A stretch of DNA of 64,000 nt from Alkaliphilus transvaalensis ATCC 700919 (GCF_000621485.1 NZ_KK211287.1:158427-222426), one strand, 5' to 3'; shown: positions 25,608 through 34,748, numbered from the stretch's first letter. The notes: generated by a model not told the origin, from the letters alone. Made by a program: numbers and translations.

Positions 25608-26684
25608 TTAACGAATCTCCAAATAGACGATACTGCTATTATATTTTGTTCCATCCCATTCTGTATAAACCAATTCTTCACCTGAAGGGCTCCAGCTGAT
25701 ACTCATATATTGTATATCCTCCACGATTTGTGTAGCTTTACCGGTTAGCATATCGTAGATATAAAAACCCTCTACAATTTTATTGTTGACATCATCCTTT
25801 AGATTGTAGGTTATCATTCTCTGATCTGGAGACCATGAAACTCCACCCAACTCTGCACCCTCAGCAATAATTTTTTTAATTTCTCCACCGTTGTCAGAAA
25901 GAGTTAAGATTTTTTTCGCTCCAATATTTTGTAAAACCAGCATTTGATTTCCATCTGGGGAAGGTAATACTCCATAAACATGACTCAAATCAAGGCTTAC
26001 CTTCTCCTTTGTGGACATATCCAACCTCCATAAGGTTTCATCGGAATTTGTATTATAATAAAAATTATTATTTATTTTTTCAACAATAAATAATGATTCT
26101 TCCTTTATTTCATCTACTACAGTAATTTCCCCTGTCAGATTTGCTAAATAGGCACCTCCACTATAGGCTGCACCAACTACACTTTCATTATCCCCCCACT
26201 TAGCACTCATGGCCCCTGCTATATTAGTCCCCCTTATACCAAAAGTATCTAGAGTATCCATGTTCATCACATAGTAGGCAGGATCTCCTAAAGTATACTC
26301 ATAGTATAGTAGGTTCTTCTTATCAGGGGATAGGGTTGCACCTCCTAAATGCACATTATTTGCTTCTTTTAACAATTGATACTCCCTGTTATTAATATTA
26401 TAGAGATATAAGCTTCTTGGATGAGAATCTGAAAGCTCTAAAAGACTCATTTTGTCCAACGATGTATTTTCCTTTGAAACAATTAATGTATTTTTATTCA
26501 ACCAGTCTGTCATTGCAACATTATCATACCGGTCAATTTTTACCACCGTTATATCCATCTCACCTGCCCCATTACCTTCGTCATCAACGACACTTATAGT
26601 TTTCCCTGTTTCCTTACTACATGCAGTGAGAACTAAAAGTAACCCAATCATTAATATCAATTTTAGAAATTTAATATTTTTCAT
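25608..26684 (-). CDS. Lipoprotein with TolB/WD40-like beta-propeller
   Basis: A 358-residue protein with signal peptide and lipobox (VLTAC, Cys about 22). The body has repeated propeller blades of the TolB/PD40 type: ATLSPDKKNLLYYEY, LPSPDGNQMLV, VSWSPDQRMITYNL and ISWSPSGEELVYTEW. It would sit on the outer face of the membrane as a binding or scaffold protein. It is followed by a terminator and then the ECF operon, and is not obviously in an operon itself. Confidence 0.85.
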   Translation of the reverse strand: MKNIKFLKLILMIGLLLVLTACSKETGKTISVVDDEGNGAGEMDITVVKIDRYDNVAMTDWLNKNTLIVSKENTSLDKMSLLELSDSHPRSLYLYNINNREYQLLKEANNVHLGGATLSPDKKNLLYYEYTLGDPAYYVMNMDTLDTFGIRGTNIAGAMSAKWGDNESVVGAAYSGGAYLANLTGEITVVDEIKEESLFIVEKINNNFYYNTNSDETLWRLDMSTKEKVSLDLSHVYGVLPSPDGNQMLVLQNIGAKKILTLSDNGGEIKKIIAEGAELGGVSWSPDQRMITYNLKDDVNNKIVEGFYIYDMLTGKATQIVEDIQYMSISWSPSGEELVYTEWDGTKYNSSIVYLEIR

Positions 26685-26726
26685 TTTACTCGCCTCCTGG
26701 AACTATATATATTTTTTTTATCTAAC

Positions 26727-26880
26727 TTATCCCTTTTCAAAAGATGATGGAATCACTACCGTAAATATAGTATGCGCTAGATTACTTTCCGCTGTTATCC
26801 TTCCATTATGGGCCGTAATAATCTCTTTAGCAATAGCCAGACCCAATCCAGCCCCACCAGTGTTTGTAATACCATACATC
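26727..26880 (-). pseudogene. Histidine kinase ATP-lid fragment
   Basis: Fifty codons carry GGAGLGLAIAKEIITAHNGRI and a final strand, the G2 box and end of a VanS-like kinase. Nothing of the rest of the kinase is present. It is a gene scar between the small membrane protein and the lipoprotein. Confidence 0.65.
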
Positions 26881-26993
26881 TCAGCATCCTCTTCCTAATT
26901 GAAAAAGATTTCTGAAGTTCTTATATCAATATAAAATACCCATAAAAAGCAAGTTTAAAAACCCTTTAAGATTTCCATAGGAAACTTATCTAC

Positions 26994-27257
26994 TTAGATA
27001 GTTATACACCATAAAAGCGTCCATGATATGAATACATCAAGGTTTATCTCTTCCTGTTCTTCATCTAACGGTAAGGTGTTTCGCTCCTCAATATCTGATA
27101 ATGGAATCCTAATCTTCTCATGTGACCTGTCCATACCAAATGGTAAAAGGCGACTGATGCTTGTATAAGCTCCAGTCATCAAAAGCCCTATAATAATAAT
27201 TGAAACACATATTCTAAAGTAATTAATTTTTTTCTTTTTTCTTCTTTTTCTACACAT
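26994..27257 (-). CDS. Small single-helix membrane protein, probably truncated
   Basis: An 87-residue frame with a very basic start (CRKRRKKKK), one membrane helix (CVSIIIIGLLMTGAY) and an acidic tail. GGGAG precedes the ATG. The C-terminal WTLLWCITI looks like out-of-frame sequence, so the gene may be cut short. Function unknown. Confidence 0.4.
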   Translation of the reverse strand: MCRKRRKKKKINYFRICVSIIIIGLLMTGAYTSISRLLPFGMDRSHEKIRIPLSDIEERNTLPLDEEQEEINLDVFISWTLLWCITI

Positions 27258-27434
27258 AAAAAATCAACTCCCTTTCATGTTTAATATAACCACAAAAGAA
27301 GGAATTGATTTTTAATTTATGCTTATCAAAATCTTAAAATTTTCTTAGGACAGGAAGGCTAATGATAAAATGTTATAAGTAAGCATGAAGAAGGTAAAGA
27401 AGCAATGAAAATTACGGAAAATCAATTGAGGAAC

Positions 27435-28331
27435 TCAATAAATAATTGTTATAACCATGTTTCCATGTTCTATTTTTGCATTGATATTAAAGTCCATTTT
27501 GTCTATAATTGTTTTAACAATATATAATCCTTGTCCAGTACTATTAGTTCTTGAAAAGTCTGAAGTATAAAATCTTTCAAAGAGTCTATGAACTTCAATA
27601 TCCTTTTCATTGGATATTGAATTGGTAAACTTTGTTATAATCTGTCCATCTTGTTCAAAATGTTCTATTTTACCCGTTCCCGTACTATATTTAAGAATAT
27701 TTTCTATTAGATTATTATATATCCTAGACAACCCTTTTGTATCTCCTATAATTTTGGGGGTATGCTGAATATCTACTTGTACTTTTATTTCTTTTCTTTC
27801 AAACTCGTGATAAAAAGAAAGTAAGATATTTTTCAATACAGGTTGCACAGATACACTATACTTTCTAAAACCACTATCTTCTATGACTGATAATATATAA
27901 AATTCATTTAACATACTTTCTACATACCTTAATCTTTCTTGTATAATTTCTATATTTGACCCTACTTCAATTGAACTATAATTATCCATAATAATCTCCA
28001 AATATCCCTGGACGGACGTTAGGGGCGTACGTAAATCATGTGAAAGACTTGAAATTTGTCTTTTTAAATTGACCTCCATTTTTTCAGTATTCACAATTTC
28101 TGACCGATATTTTTTAACCAATGAATTTAATGAAAGAATCAATTCATTTGTATACTTTGTATTCGTATGACTACGAATACAAAAGTTATTATTTACGTCT
28201 TTTTCTAATAGCGTAAGTTGTATAAGAATTTCTTTTATTTCTAAATTTTGTTTCACATACTTTATGTAATATATGCTTAGAAGCATCAGGAAAAGAAATA
28301 GAAGAATACATAATATAATATTTATTAACAT
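27435..28331 (-). CDS. Sensor histidine kinase (bacitracin/lantibiotic-resistance type)
   Basis: A 298-residue kinase with one N-terminal membrane helix and no outer domain, then SSLSHDLRTPLTSVQGYLEI (His about 102) and a GHKL ATPase with NLIENILKYS and GQGLYIVKTI. Short intramembrane-type kinases like this often sense peptide antibiotics through an ABC transporter. It is the last gene of a cluster with a response regulator, a small membrane protein and an ABC-2 exporter. Confidence 0.9.
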   Translation of the reverse strand: MLINIILCILLFLFLMLLSIYYIKYVKQNLEIKEILIQLTLLEKDVNNNFCIRSHTNTKYTNELILSLNSLVKKYRSEIVNTEKMEVNLKRQISSLSHDLRTPLTSVQGYLEIIMDNYSSIEVGSNIEIIQERLRYVESMLNEFYILSVIEDSGFRKYSVSVQPVLKNILLSFYHEFERKEIKVQVDIQHTPKIIGDTKGLSRIYNNLIENILKYSTGTGKIEHFEQDGQIITKFTNSISNEKDIEVHRLFERFYTSDFSRTNSTGQGLYIVKTIIDKMDFNINAKIEHGNMVITIIY

Positions 28332-28338
28332 TCTTCAA

Positions 28339-29088
28339 TCACACTTCTTTTCTTTTATAAATTAAGAAAGTTGTCGTTAGGATAATTATAATATTTGCAA
28401 CAATTATACATATAGACAACAGCGGATTATTCTCTTGACGAAAAGCTAGAAAAATTTGTGTTAACGGAAAGATTTCTGCAACCCATTGAAGTACTTTTGA
28501 AACAAACCGGAATTGAACAATAATCAACGGTACAATATAAGAAAATAAAAAAAAGATTCCCATTGCAATACCTTTATTGTCAAGAATATAATTCACCCCA
28601 ACTGCTAGAGCATTCCATGCTAATATCGCCAAAAACAAATGTAAAATAGTGATAATGAACCCATTTGTAGTAATCCAACTGGTGTCAACTTGCGTATTAT
28701 CTATCTCAAACAAAAACATTGCAATAAAAAGGCTAATAAAGGATAGGATAAAGAGGTAAACTCCACTAATCAAACCTGCTAAAATATAATCGTTAAAAAA
28801 AATTGTTTTTCTTTTTATACCCGATGATAATATCTCTTGTTGTAAGGTCACAGACTTAGTTGTAAATGCAACAACTAAAGCTGGAAAAATCATGATTATA
28901 CCACTTACTAGCACAACAAGAAGTGCATAAAGAAAATGATTTCCTGTAAAAGCAAATGATTGATATGGTGTTATAAACTTCATAAACATTCCAAGTGCAA
29001 TTAAAGCAACTAAGCATACAGCAAAAAAAATATAGTAAGCTTTTGTATGCAATGCTCTATATATTTCTGATTTAAGATAATTACTCAT
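28339..29088 (-). CDS. ABC-2 type permease
   Basis: A 249-residue protein with six membrane helices of the BcrB/lantibiotic-immunity permease type. It overlaps its ATPase gene by 8 bases. With the ATPase it should pump out or extract a peptide antibiotic or lipid-linked compound. The substrate is unknown. Confidence 0.88.
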   Translation of the reverse strand: MSNYLKSEIYRALHTKAYYIFFAVCLVALIALGMFMKFITPYQSFAFTGNHFLYALLVVLVSGIIMIFPALVVAFTTKSVTLQQEILSSGIKRKTIFFNDYILAGLISGVYLFILSFISLFIAMFLFEIDNTQVDTSWITTNGFIITILHLFLAILAWNALAVGVNYILDNKGIAMGIFFLFSYIVPLIIVQFRFVSKVLQWVAEIFPLTQIFLAFRQENNPLLSICIIVANIIIILTTTFLIYKRKEV

Positions 29089-29992
29089 TTTCTTCCTCCT
29101 TAATAAACTCTAAAAAATAATCTTCTAGAGTTACTGATTGCTTTGTAAATGAGTTTAGTTTAATATCATGTTGAATTAATATTTTTTCAAGGATATTTTT
29201 TGAAACATCAAACTCTTTAAGCACTATTTTATGATTAGGTTGAATTTCTATATTATTAAAATCCATGTATTTTTCCAAGGAAACAACAGCAGCTTTTGGT
29301 TCTTCCACTTGGATTATAATTCGATTACCTGTCATTTCTTGTAGTTGAGTTGCCGTTACTTCTTTTATCAAAGCCCCTTTGTGCATAAAACAGAATTTGG
29401 TTCCTATATTAGCTAATTCGGCCAGGATATGACTGCTAATTAATATTGTGATATGTTTTTCTTGATTAATTTTTACTAACAAATTACGTATTTCTACAAT
29501 CCCTTCAGCATCTATACCATTAGTTGGTTCGTCAAGAATTAACAAGTCTGGAGAACCTAACAAGGCCAATGCTAACCCCAATCTCTGCTTCATTCCTAAT
29601 GAATAGGAGCCGATTTTTTTATGTCTCTCATCATAAAGATCAACCATTTTTAATGATTCTTCAACCACTCCTTTTTCAAGAATGCCACGTTGAATTCTAA
29701 AATATTCTAAGTTTTCTAATCCACTAAGATAAGGATAAAATCCTGGAGTTTCAATAATACTACCGATTCTTAAGCGATTGTATTTCAAATACTCTTGATC
29801 CCCAAAAAGGGTAATTGCTCCACTTTGGCAATTGGTTAATCCAATAATTGCTTTCATTAGTGTTGTTTTGCCTGCACCATTTTTTCCAATTAATGCACAA
29901 ATCTCACCTTTATGGACTGTTAAATTAATATCTTTTAGGACATGACTTTTTTTAAAATATTTATTTAATTGTTTCGTTTTTATAACTTCCAT
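29081..29992 (-). CDS. ABC transporter ATPase (BcrA-like)
   Basis: A 303-residue ATPase with Walker A LIGKNGAGKTTLMKAIIG, signature SLGMKQRLGLALALLG, Walker B LLILDEPTNGID and an extra C-terminal domain of about 90 residues, as in BcrA and lantibiotic self-protection transporters. It overlaps the upstream small membrane gene by one base and the downstream permease by eight. Confidence 0.92.
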   Translation of the reverse strand: MEVIKTKQLNKYFKKSHVLKDINLTVHKGEICALIGKNGAGKTTLMKAIIGLTNCQSGAITLFGDQEYLKYNRLRIGSIIETPGFYPYLSGLENLEYFRIQRGILEKGVVEESLKMVDLYDERHKKIGSYSLGMKQRLGLALALLGSPDLLILDEPTNGIDAEGIVEIRNLLVKINQEKHITILISSHILAELANIGTKFCFMHKGALIKEVTATQLQEMTGNRIIIQVEEPKAAVVSLEKYMDFNNIEIQPNHKIVLKEFDVSKNILEKILIQHDIKLNSFTKQSVTLEDYFLEFIKEEENE

Positions 29993-30201
29993 TAGAGACC
30001 TCCTAAAAGATTAGATACTATAAACCAAATAGCAAATGTTGCTCCATATAAAACAAAACAGCCAACCATTAATTTTCTTAGATATTGTTTTACCGGTTTT
30101 TTCTCATGAAACTGACTAATAATTTGATAAATCCCTAATAATAAAAAGCAGCTTAAAGAAGCCATAGAAATTACCCACACAAATCTTATTAGTGTTGTCA
30201 T
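29992..30201 (-). CDS. Small two-helix membrane protein
   Basis: A 69-residue protein with helices at about 5-28 and 46-66 separated by a basic loop (HEKKPVKQYLRK). It is the first gene of the exporter operon and overlaps the ATPase gene by one base. An accessory or regulatory subunit of the transporter is likely; no family is recognised. TATACT lies about 15 bases before the predicted message start. Confidence 0.7.
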   Translation of the reverse strand: MTTLIRFVWVISMASLSCFLLLGIYQIISQFHEKKPVKQYLRKLMVGCFVLYGATFAIWFIVSNLLGGL

Positions 30202-30293
30202 TGTATCACCACTCCTTTTCTATATTTAGTATAGAATAGAAAGTGAAAATAATATTGTTAAAACAATAAAAAAATAATAAAGAAAGTATAAAT

Positions 30294-30977
30294 TTAATTT
30301 AGCTTATAGCCAATACCCCAGACATTCTCAATAAAATTAATTCCTGATCTGTCTTCTAATTTTCTTCTTAAATGACTCATGTGTACATTTATGGTGTTAT
30401 CATCCTTCGTATACTCTTCACTCCAAATTTGCTCGTATAACTCATCTCTACTAAAAAGTTTATTGGGATTTTTCAGAAGTAAGAGTAAAATTTCATATTC
30501 CGTTTTTGTTAAGTTGATTAATTGATCCTTGTATTGAACCGTTCTATTTTCTTGATTTAATGTAATTTCTTTATAGGACAAAGTACGACTATCTTGACTC
30601 ATACTTTCATAGCGAATAGATCTCTGAATAGCTACTTGAATTCGAGCTAAAACTTCTTCTTTATGAAAAGGTTTTGTAATATAGTCATCTACCCCCATAC
30701 CCAACAGGCGAACCTTATCTTCAACCTCAACTTTTCCTGATATAACAATAATTGGTAAATAAGAATCTCTACGAATGTCTTCTACTATTTTTTCTCCATC
30801 TTTACCTGGTAACATAAGATCTAAAAGTACTAATGCAATACTTTCATTATGCTTTAGATGCAGTTCTCCTTCTGTTCCTGAAAAAGCTTGCACGGCTTCG
30901 TATCCTTTTGAAGTTAATATATCACGTAACATATTATTTATCTGTGTATTGTCTTCTATAATTAGAATTTTGTTCAT
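30294..30977 (-). CDS. OmpR/PhoB-type response regulator
   Basis: The start is the ATG at 30977, which begins the receiver domain (NKILIIEDNTQINNML); a longer frame upstream has no family match. The 227-residue protein has the acceptor Asp in LVLLDLMLPG (about 52), Lys in YITKPFHKEE, and a winged helix with LTKTEYEILLLLLKNPNKLF. It probably controls the exporter operon that begins 92 bases downstream and works with the kinase at 27435. Confidence 0.92.
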   Translation of the reverse strand: MNKILIIEDNTQINNMLRDILTSKGYEAVQAFSGTEGELHLKHNESIALVLLDLMLPGKDGEKIVEDIRRDSYLPIIVISGKVEVEDKVRLLGMGVDDYITKPFHKEEVLARIQVAIQRSIRYESMSQDSRTLSYKEITLNQENRTVQYKDQLINLTKTEYEILLLLLKNPNKLFSRDELYEQIWSEEYTKDDNTINVHMSHLRRKLEDRSGINFIENVWGIGYKLN

Positions 30978-31381
30978 CTCTACTTGTATGATATAGCTAT
31001 AGAATATATCATACGTCCTCCTTATTCTAATAATGTGAAAGTATTTATTTAAAACTTGCTGACACATTCTTTTATAACATTTCTATATCATCAGTATTAG
31101 ACTTGTTAGCCTCACTGATGACAAAGTATTGTCTATTGATTAGATTTCTGGAATAAAAAATACTCCTCTTATTTTAGACTTTTTATTATTACATCTATAG
31201 AAGGGGAGATTATCCAATTTAATTACTACTGACGTTTTTTTATTTTTCTATCATTGGAATATTGTATATATGTTGAACTTTTTTTAAAACTTCATCTTGG
31301 TCCATACTTTTAGCGAATTTCATGATTTTTTTATTATTTTTTAAAAACTTTAATATTATTTAAATATTATTATTTTACACC
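30978..31381. other. Gene-free 400 bases with a coding scar
   Basis: The minus strand has an open stretch ending KFAKSMDQDEVLKKV, QHIYNIPMIEK and TAA (31240-31242), without a start and joined directly to the truncated TetR gene. I cannot assign it. It marks another recombination joint. Confidence 0.35.
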
Positions 31382-31804
31382 TTATAAATGAAAATCCCCT
31401 GCTTCTCTGCCTTGTTCCAACAACAAATGGATTCGTTGCCATATAGGTATGAGTCGTTCTTTGACAGCTTCTGTTCTAGTACTGTGCACCACAATTTCCT
31501 GTTGTAAAATAGTTACCAATTCTGGGTCTTCGAAACGAAGGCCGATGATCCTTGTTAAAAGTTTTTTCAACTCCAATACCGGATTGCCAACAAAAACAGA
31601 AGCCTCATCCTCCAGAAATAAAAAGTCATTAAAGAGGGATAAAAACAAACCTTCCTTGCTGCCAAAATGATATGTAATAGCTGAAATATTGACACCTGCT
31701 TCCCTGACAATATCACGTGTGGAAGTTGCTTTGTAGCTATTTAAGGCAAAGAGTCTCTTGGCCGATTTTTGAATGTTTTTCTTCACATCAAGACTTTGAT
31801 TCAA
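31382..31804 (-). CDS. TetR-family regulator, short C-terminus
   Basis: The start is a TTG at 31804 preceded by AGAGGTG; a TTG further upstream lies inside the operator. The 140-residue product has a normal helix-turn-helix (KATSTRDIVREAGVNISAITYHF) but ends abruptly after REAGDFHL, about 50 residues short of the usual length. The family normally continues through the dimerisation helices, so function is doubtful. Confidence 0.7.
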   Translation of the reverse strand: MNQSLDVKKNIQKSAKRLFALNSYKATSTRDIVREAGVNISAITYHFGSKEGLFLSLFNDFLFLEDEASVFVGNPVLELKKLLTRIIGLRFEDPELVTILQQEIVVHSTRTEAVKERLIPIWQRIHLLLEQGREAGDFHL

Positions 31805-31820
31805 TTCTTCACCTCTTTCA

Positions 31821-31834
31821 ATCAATCGTTTGAT
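31821..31834. promoter_or_regulatory. Possible TetR operator
   Basis: ATCAATCGTTTGAT (arms ATCAA/TTGAT) lies 17 bases before the TTG start of the short TetR gene. Confidence 0.45.
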
Positions 31835-32273
31835 TTAATTGTAATCATTTAATGTTTTTTGTCAAGACATGCTTCTGTAATGGTCAAGCTTTTTTGCATC
31901 ACTTAGTTCAGATATTTCAACTTATGTTTCGTGCTTCAAAAAATACATTTAATAAACCGAGGTTTAATTGGCTTGCTTAGTGTAAGCATATGTAACCAGC
32001 TGTAAAATTCATTCTGCGTAAAAGTCAGACCCCCAGGGGGTAAAAAGCCCCCCCTTACACCCATATCCTTATTTATATTTTATTATTTCCAGAACATACA
32101 TTCGCCTAATTAAGTAAAAATATTTTGTTTTTTAAAAGAAAGTTAAATGAAAAACTAAATTCTATATTGCAGCAGTAAATTCTATATAACTAGAATTTAA
32201 ATATGCATACCAATTCCTGTATAATTAAAGAGCAGTTGATTGCCTGCTCATAATGCTAATATATATGAAAAAT
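31835..32273. other. Gene-free 440 bases with a G-rich hairpin
   Basis: No gene seen. Near 32026-32058 the minus strand has AGGGGGGGGC, T5, ACCCCCT and GGGGG, which could form a terminator-like hairpin for the streptogramin operon. Confidence 0.35.
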
Positions 32274-32768
32274 TTAACCTAAAATAAACCGTTCGCAAGC
32301 TATCTTTTTTCCTATAACTGTTTTAAAATTATCATCTATGCATTTTTTTATCTTTTCCTGTTCTTTTTCTATATCCATAATTGTCAAATTTTCAAGTAAA
32401 TCTGCTTCCCATTGTATTTGGAAATCAAGACCATCAATTTTTGATGGAGTATGATGATTACCTATTATAAAGCATATTCTATCAATACTTTTGTCATAAC
32501 CTACCTTTTGTAGTATCCCTCGTGCTACTGCTGGTCCTTCTTTTTCTTGATAAGCACCATCTATTGAAGCATACTTTTTTTGTGCTTCAACAGCACCAAT
32601 ATCATGTAGTATAGCTACAATACTGATAAGTTCTTTTTCTTCTGCTCCAATATTTTCACCTTTCATTATCTCTTCTGCATTTTGTAAAACCTTGAAAGTA
32701 TGGTCAATTCCAAAAGGAATTTCTTTGAAGATTTCTTTCATCTCTTTAATAACCTTCTCTATATACAT
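32274..32768 (-). CDS. HD-domain phosphohydrolase
   Basis: A 164-residue HD-family protein: DHTFKVLQNAEEI with the first His, AILHDIGAVEA with the HD pair, and IGNHHTP with a further His pair. Such enzymes cleave phosphate from nucleotides or related small molecules. It starts 12 bases after the Vat-like gene, with GGAGGGG before the ATG, and is the last gene of the streptogramin operon. A link to resistance is not known. Confidence 0.85.
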   Translation of the reverse strand: MYIEKVIKEMKEIFKEIPFGIDHTFKVLQNAEEIMKGENIGAEEKELISIVAILHDIGAVEAQKKYASIDGAYQEKEGPAVARGILQKVGYDKSIDRICFIIGNHHTPSKIDGLDFQIQWEADLLENLTIMDIEKEQEKIKKCIDDNFKTVIGKKIACERFILG

Positions 32769-32780
32769 TGATTGCCCCTC

Positions 32781-33416
32781 CTATTTTTTCATTAATTCCT
32801 CTAATCCTGCTTCAGATGTTAACATTTCAAGATAATTAAATATCTTCTCTTCATCCCAGTTCCACCACTCTAGCTTTAACAAGAATTCAACCTTTTCATC
32901 ACTAAAACGTTTCTTGATAAATATAGCTGGATTCCCACCATATATTGCATATGGCTCGACATCTTTTACTACCGTTGAGTTAGCAGCAATTATCCCACCA
33001 TCACCTATTTTAACTCCTGGCATAATGGTTGCATTTTGACCTATCCATACATCATTACCAATCACCGTGTCTCCCTTGAAAGGCAGCTGTTTTATTGTTG
33101 GAGTAACCTTTTCCCAACCACCTCCAAAGATATTAAATGGATAGGTTGTTATGCCATCCATCCTATGATTTGCTCCATTCATAATGAATTTTACACCCTC
33201 TGCTATTGCGCAAAATTTACCTATGATTAGCTTATCTCCAAGAAATTCATAATGATGCTCTATATTATCATAAAATTTCTCAGGAGACTTTTTATTATCA
33301 CTATAATAAGTGTATTCTCCAATCTCAACGTTGGGTCTCTTCGGTAAATTACTTATATAACAAACTGTTTTGATGTTTTTATTTGGGTATAGTTTTTTCT
33401 TATCTGGTCCTTTCAT
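32781..33416 (-). CDS. vat: Vat-type streptogramin A O-acetyltransferase
   Basis: A 211-residue left-handed beta-helix acetyltransferase. It shares the Vat/XAT hallmarks: KLIIGKFCAIAEGVKFIMNG then ANHRMDG with the catalytic His (about 84), YPFNIFGGGWEK, KGDTVIGNDVWIG, IMPGVKIGDG and WWNW near the C-terminus. Vat enzymes acetylate the hydroxyl of streptogramin A using acetyl-CoA. The tight match to the VatD-like pattern, including the WWNW segment, favours this over generic CatB-like sugar acetyltransferases. It follows vgb in an operon. Confidence 0.85.
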   Translation of the reverse strand: MKGPDKKKLYPNKNIKTVCYISNLPKRPNVEIGEYTYYSDNKKSPEKFYDNIEHHYEFLGDKLIIGKFCAIAEGVKFIMNGANHRMDGITTYPFNIFGGGWEKVTPTIKQLPFKGDTVIGNDVWIGQNATIMPGVKIGDGGIIAANSTVVKDVEPYAIYGGNPAIFIKKRFSDEKVEFLLKLEWWNWDEEKIFNYLEMLTSEAGLEELMKK

Positions 33417-33502
33417 ATAATCTTGCCCCTTTCAAGCTTTTTTTCCAACCCTAAATTCTGTTTCCTATTTTTATTTGAAAAGATTTGAAAAGAATATTGT
33501 AT

Positions 33503-34390
33503 CTAATAAATTAACTGAGCTATTTTATTAGATTCCTCAGCAAACCAAATCCCTCCGTCTTGTGCAAGTACAATACCATGGGGTTCTGAATTAGGCGTAG
33601 GGATCTTATATTCAGTAATTTGTCCACAAAGTGTGATACGTCCAACTTGATTTGCCCCCCACTCTGTAAACCAAAGATCTCCATCTTTGCCAGGTGTAAT
33701 TGCATGTGGCTTAGCATTTTCTGTAGGTATTGGATATTCCGTAATTTCTCCTGCTGGTGTAATTCTGCCAATCTTATTTCCGTTAATCTCTACAAACCAG
33801 AGGGCACCATCTGACCCTTTTGTAATTCCTACTGGTCCAGAGGCTGGGGTTGGTATAGGGTATTCAGCTATTTTTCCTGAAGTAGAAATCCTTCCTATTT
33901 TATTTCCTTGGTTTTCTGTAAACCAAAGAGCTCCATCTGGACCTGCTACAATCATTGAAGGAAAGGATGCTTTGTCAGGCAAATCATATTCGATTATCTT
34001 CCCATTAGCATCTATTCTACCTATTTTATTACCTGTAATCTCTGTAAACCAAACTGCCCCATCAGAACCTAAAGCAATCCCAAAGGGACCTGAATTTGAA
34101 GTTGGAAGATTATATTCAGTAATTTTACCTTCTATTGTAATCTTGCCTATTTTGTTAGCCTTGTATTCTGTAAACCATAGTTCTTTTCCGACACCAGCTG
34201 CTATTATTGAAACTCCTGCATCTAGAGTTGGTATTGCGTACTCAGTTATTACTCCACCCTCTGTAATTTTTCCTATCCTATTCCCTTGATTTTCTGTAAA
34301 CCATACCTCTTGATCAGGGCCTAAAGTCATTCCATAAGGTCCTGATTTAGCTGATATCAAACTGTATTCTTTAATTTTTACATTCATCAT
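33503..34390 (-). CDS. vgb: Virginiamycin B (streptogramin B) lyase
   Basis: A 295-residue seven-bladed propeller made of repeats of the type GxxWFTExxGNKIGRI. Relative to the second Met it has Tyr18, His228, Glu268, His270 and Glu284, exactly the positions of the active-site residues known in staphylococcal Vgb. Vgb linearises streptogramin B by cleaving its ester bond through elimination, with a metal ion. Two adjacent ATG codons follow AAAGGAGTG; the second gives the standard numbering. It heads the vgb-vat-HD operon behind a long attenuator-type leader. Confidence 0.92.
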   Translation of the reverse strand: MMNVKIKEYSLISAKSGPYGMTLGPDQEVWFTENQGNRIGKITEGGVITEYAIPTLDAGVSIIAAGVGKELWFTEYKANKIGKITIEGKITEYNLPTSNSGPFGIALGSDGAVWFTEITGNKIGRIDANGKIIEYDLPDKASFPSMIVAGPDGALWFTENQGNKIGRISTSGKIAEYPIPTPASGPVGITKGSDGALWFVEINGNKIGRITPAGEITEYPIPTENAKPHAITPGKDGDLWFTEWGANQVGRITLCGQITEYKIPTPNSEPHGIVLAQDGGIWFAEESNKIAQLIY

Positions 34391-34424
34391 ATATTAATCA
34401 CTCCTTTAAAGTATTTATACAAAA

Positions 34425-34460
34425 ACAAAAAAACTTCCTAGCAAAAGCTTTGGAAGGTTT
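34425..34460 (-). terminator. Leader attenuator before vgb
   Basis: ACCTTCCAAAGC-TTTT-GCTAGGAAGT followed by T7 on the minus strand lies 35 bases before the vgb start and inside its own transcript. A terminator before the first gene is a sign of attenuation. Confidence 0.7.
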
Positions 34461-34674
34461 ATAAGTATCACAATATAAATTAGGTTATCACAAAGAAAGG
34501 TGTTTCAAACAAAAACAACTAATAATTTCTTTATGAGTATAACTAAAACGACACTATCATAACCCTATCCAAAAACTTTTAGCAGTTTTCGGTAACTCAA
34601 GAAGCCATCTTGTATATAAATAAAGATGTTCTAACTTTACCAAAAATACTTTAATTGTTTTATAATGGATAAGA

Positions 34675-34686
34675 TTATTTGATCAT
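34675..34686 (-). CDS. Three-codon leader ORF of vgb
   Basis: ATG-ATC-AAA-TAA follows a strong GGAGGTG (34703-34697) by 10 bases, near the 5' end of the vgb transcript. A tiny leader peptide with a better ribosome site than most genes fits sensing of stalled ribosomes by streptogramins, as known for other ribosome-drug resistance leaders in Firmicutes. Confidence 0.5.
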   Translation of the reverse strand: MIK

Positions 34687-34719
34687 TTTAGCTAATCACC
34701 TCCGAGTAATTTTAACTAG

Positions 34720-34748
34720 ATTATAGCATTGCAAATATTTCATGTCAA
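34720..34748 (-). promoter_or_regulatory. Consensus promoter of the vgb-vat-HD operon
   Basis: TTGACA (34748-34743) and TATAAT (34725-34720) with a 17-base spacer, a perfect housekeeping promoter. The leader to vgb is about 320 bases. Strong constitutive initiation makes sense only if elongation is controlled downstream. Confidence 0.8.

Noticed and set aside
33687-34289. A 200-codon plus-strand open frame opposite vgb
   Set aside because: It mirrors the regular propeller repeats of vgb on the other strand. No ribosome site and no family.
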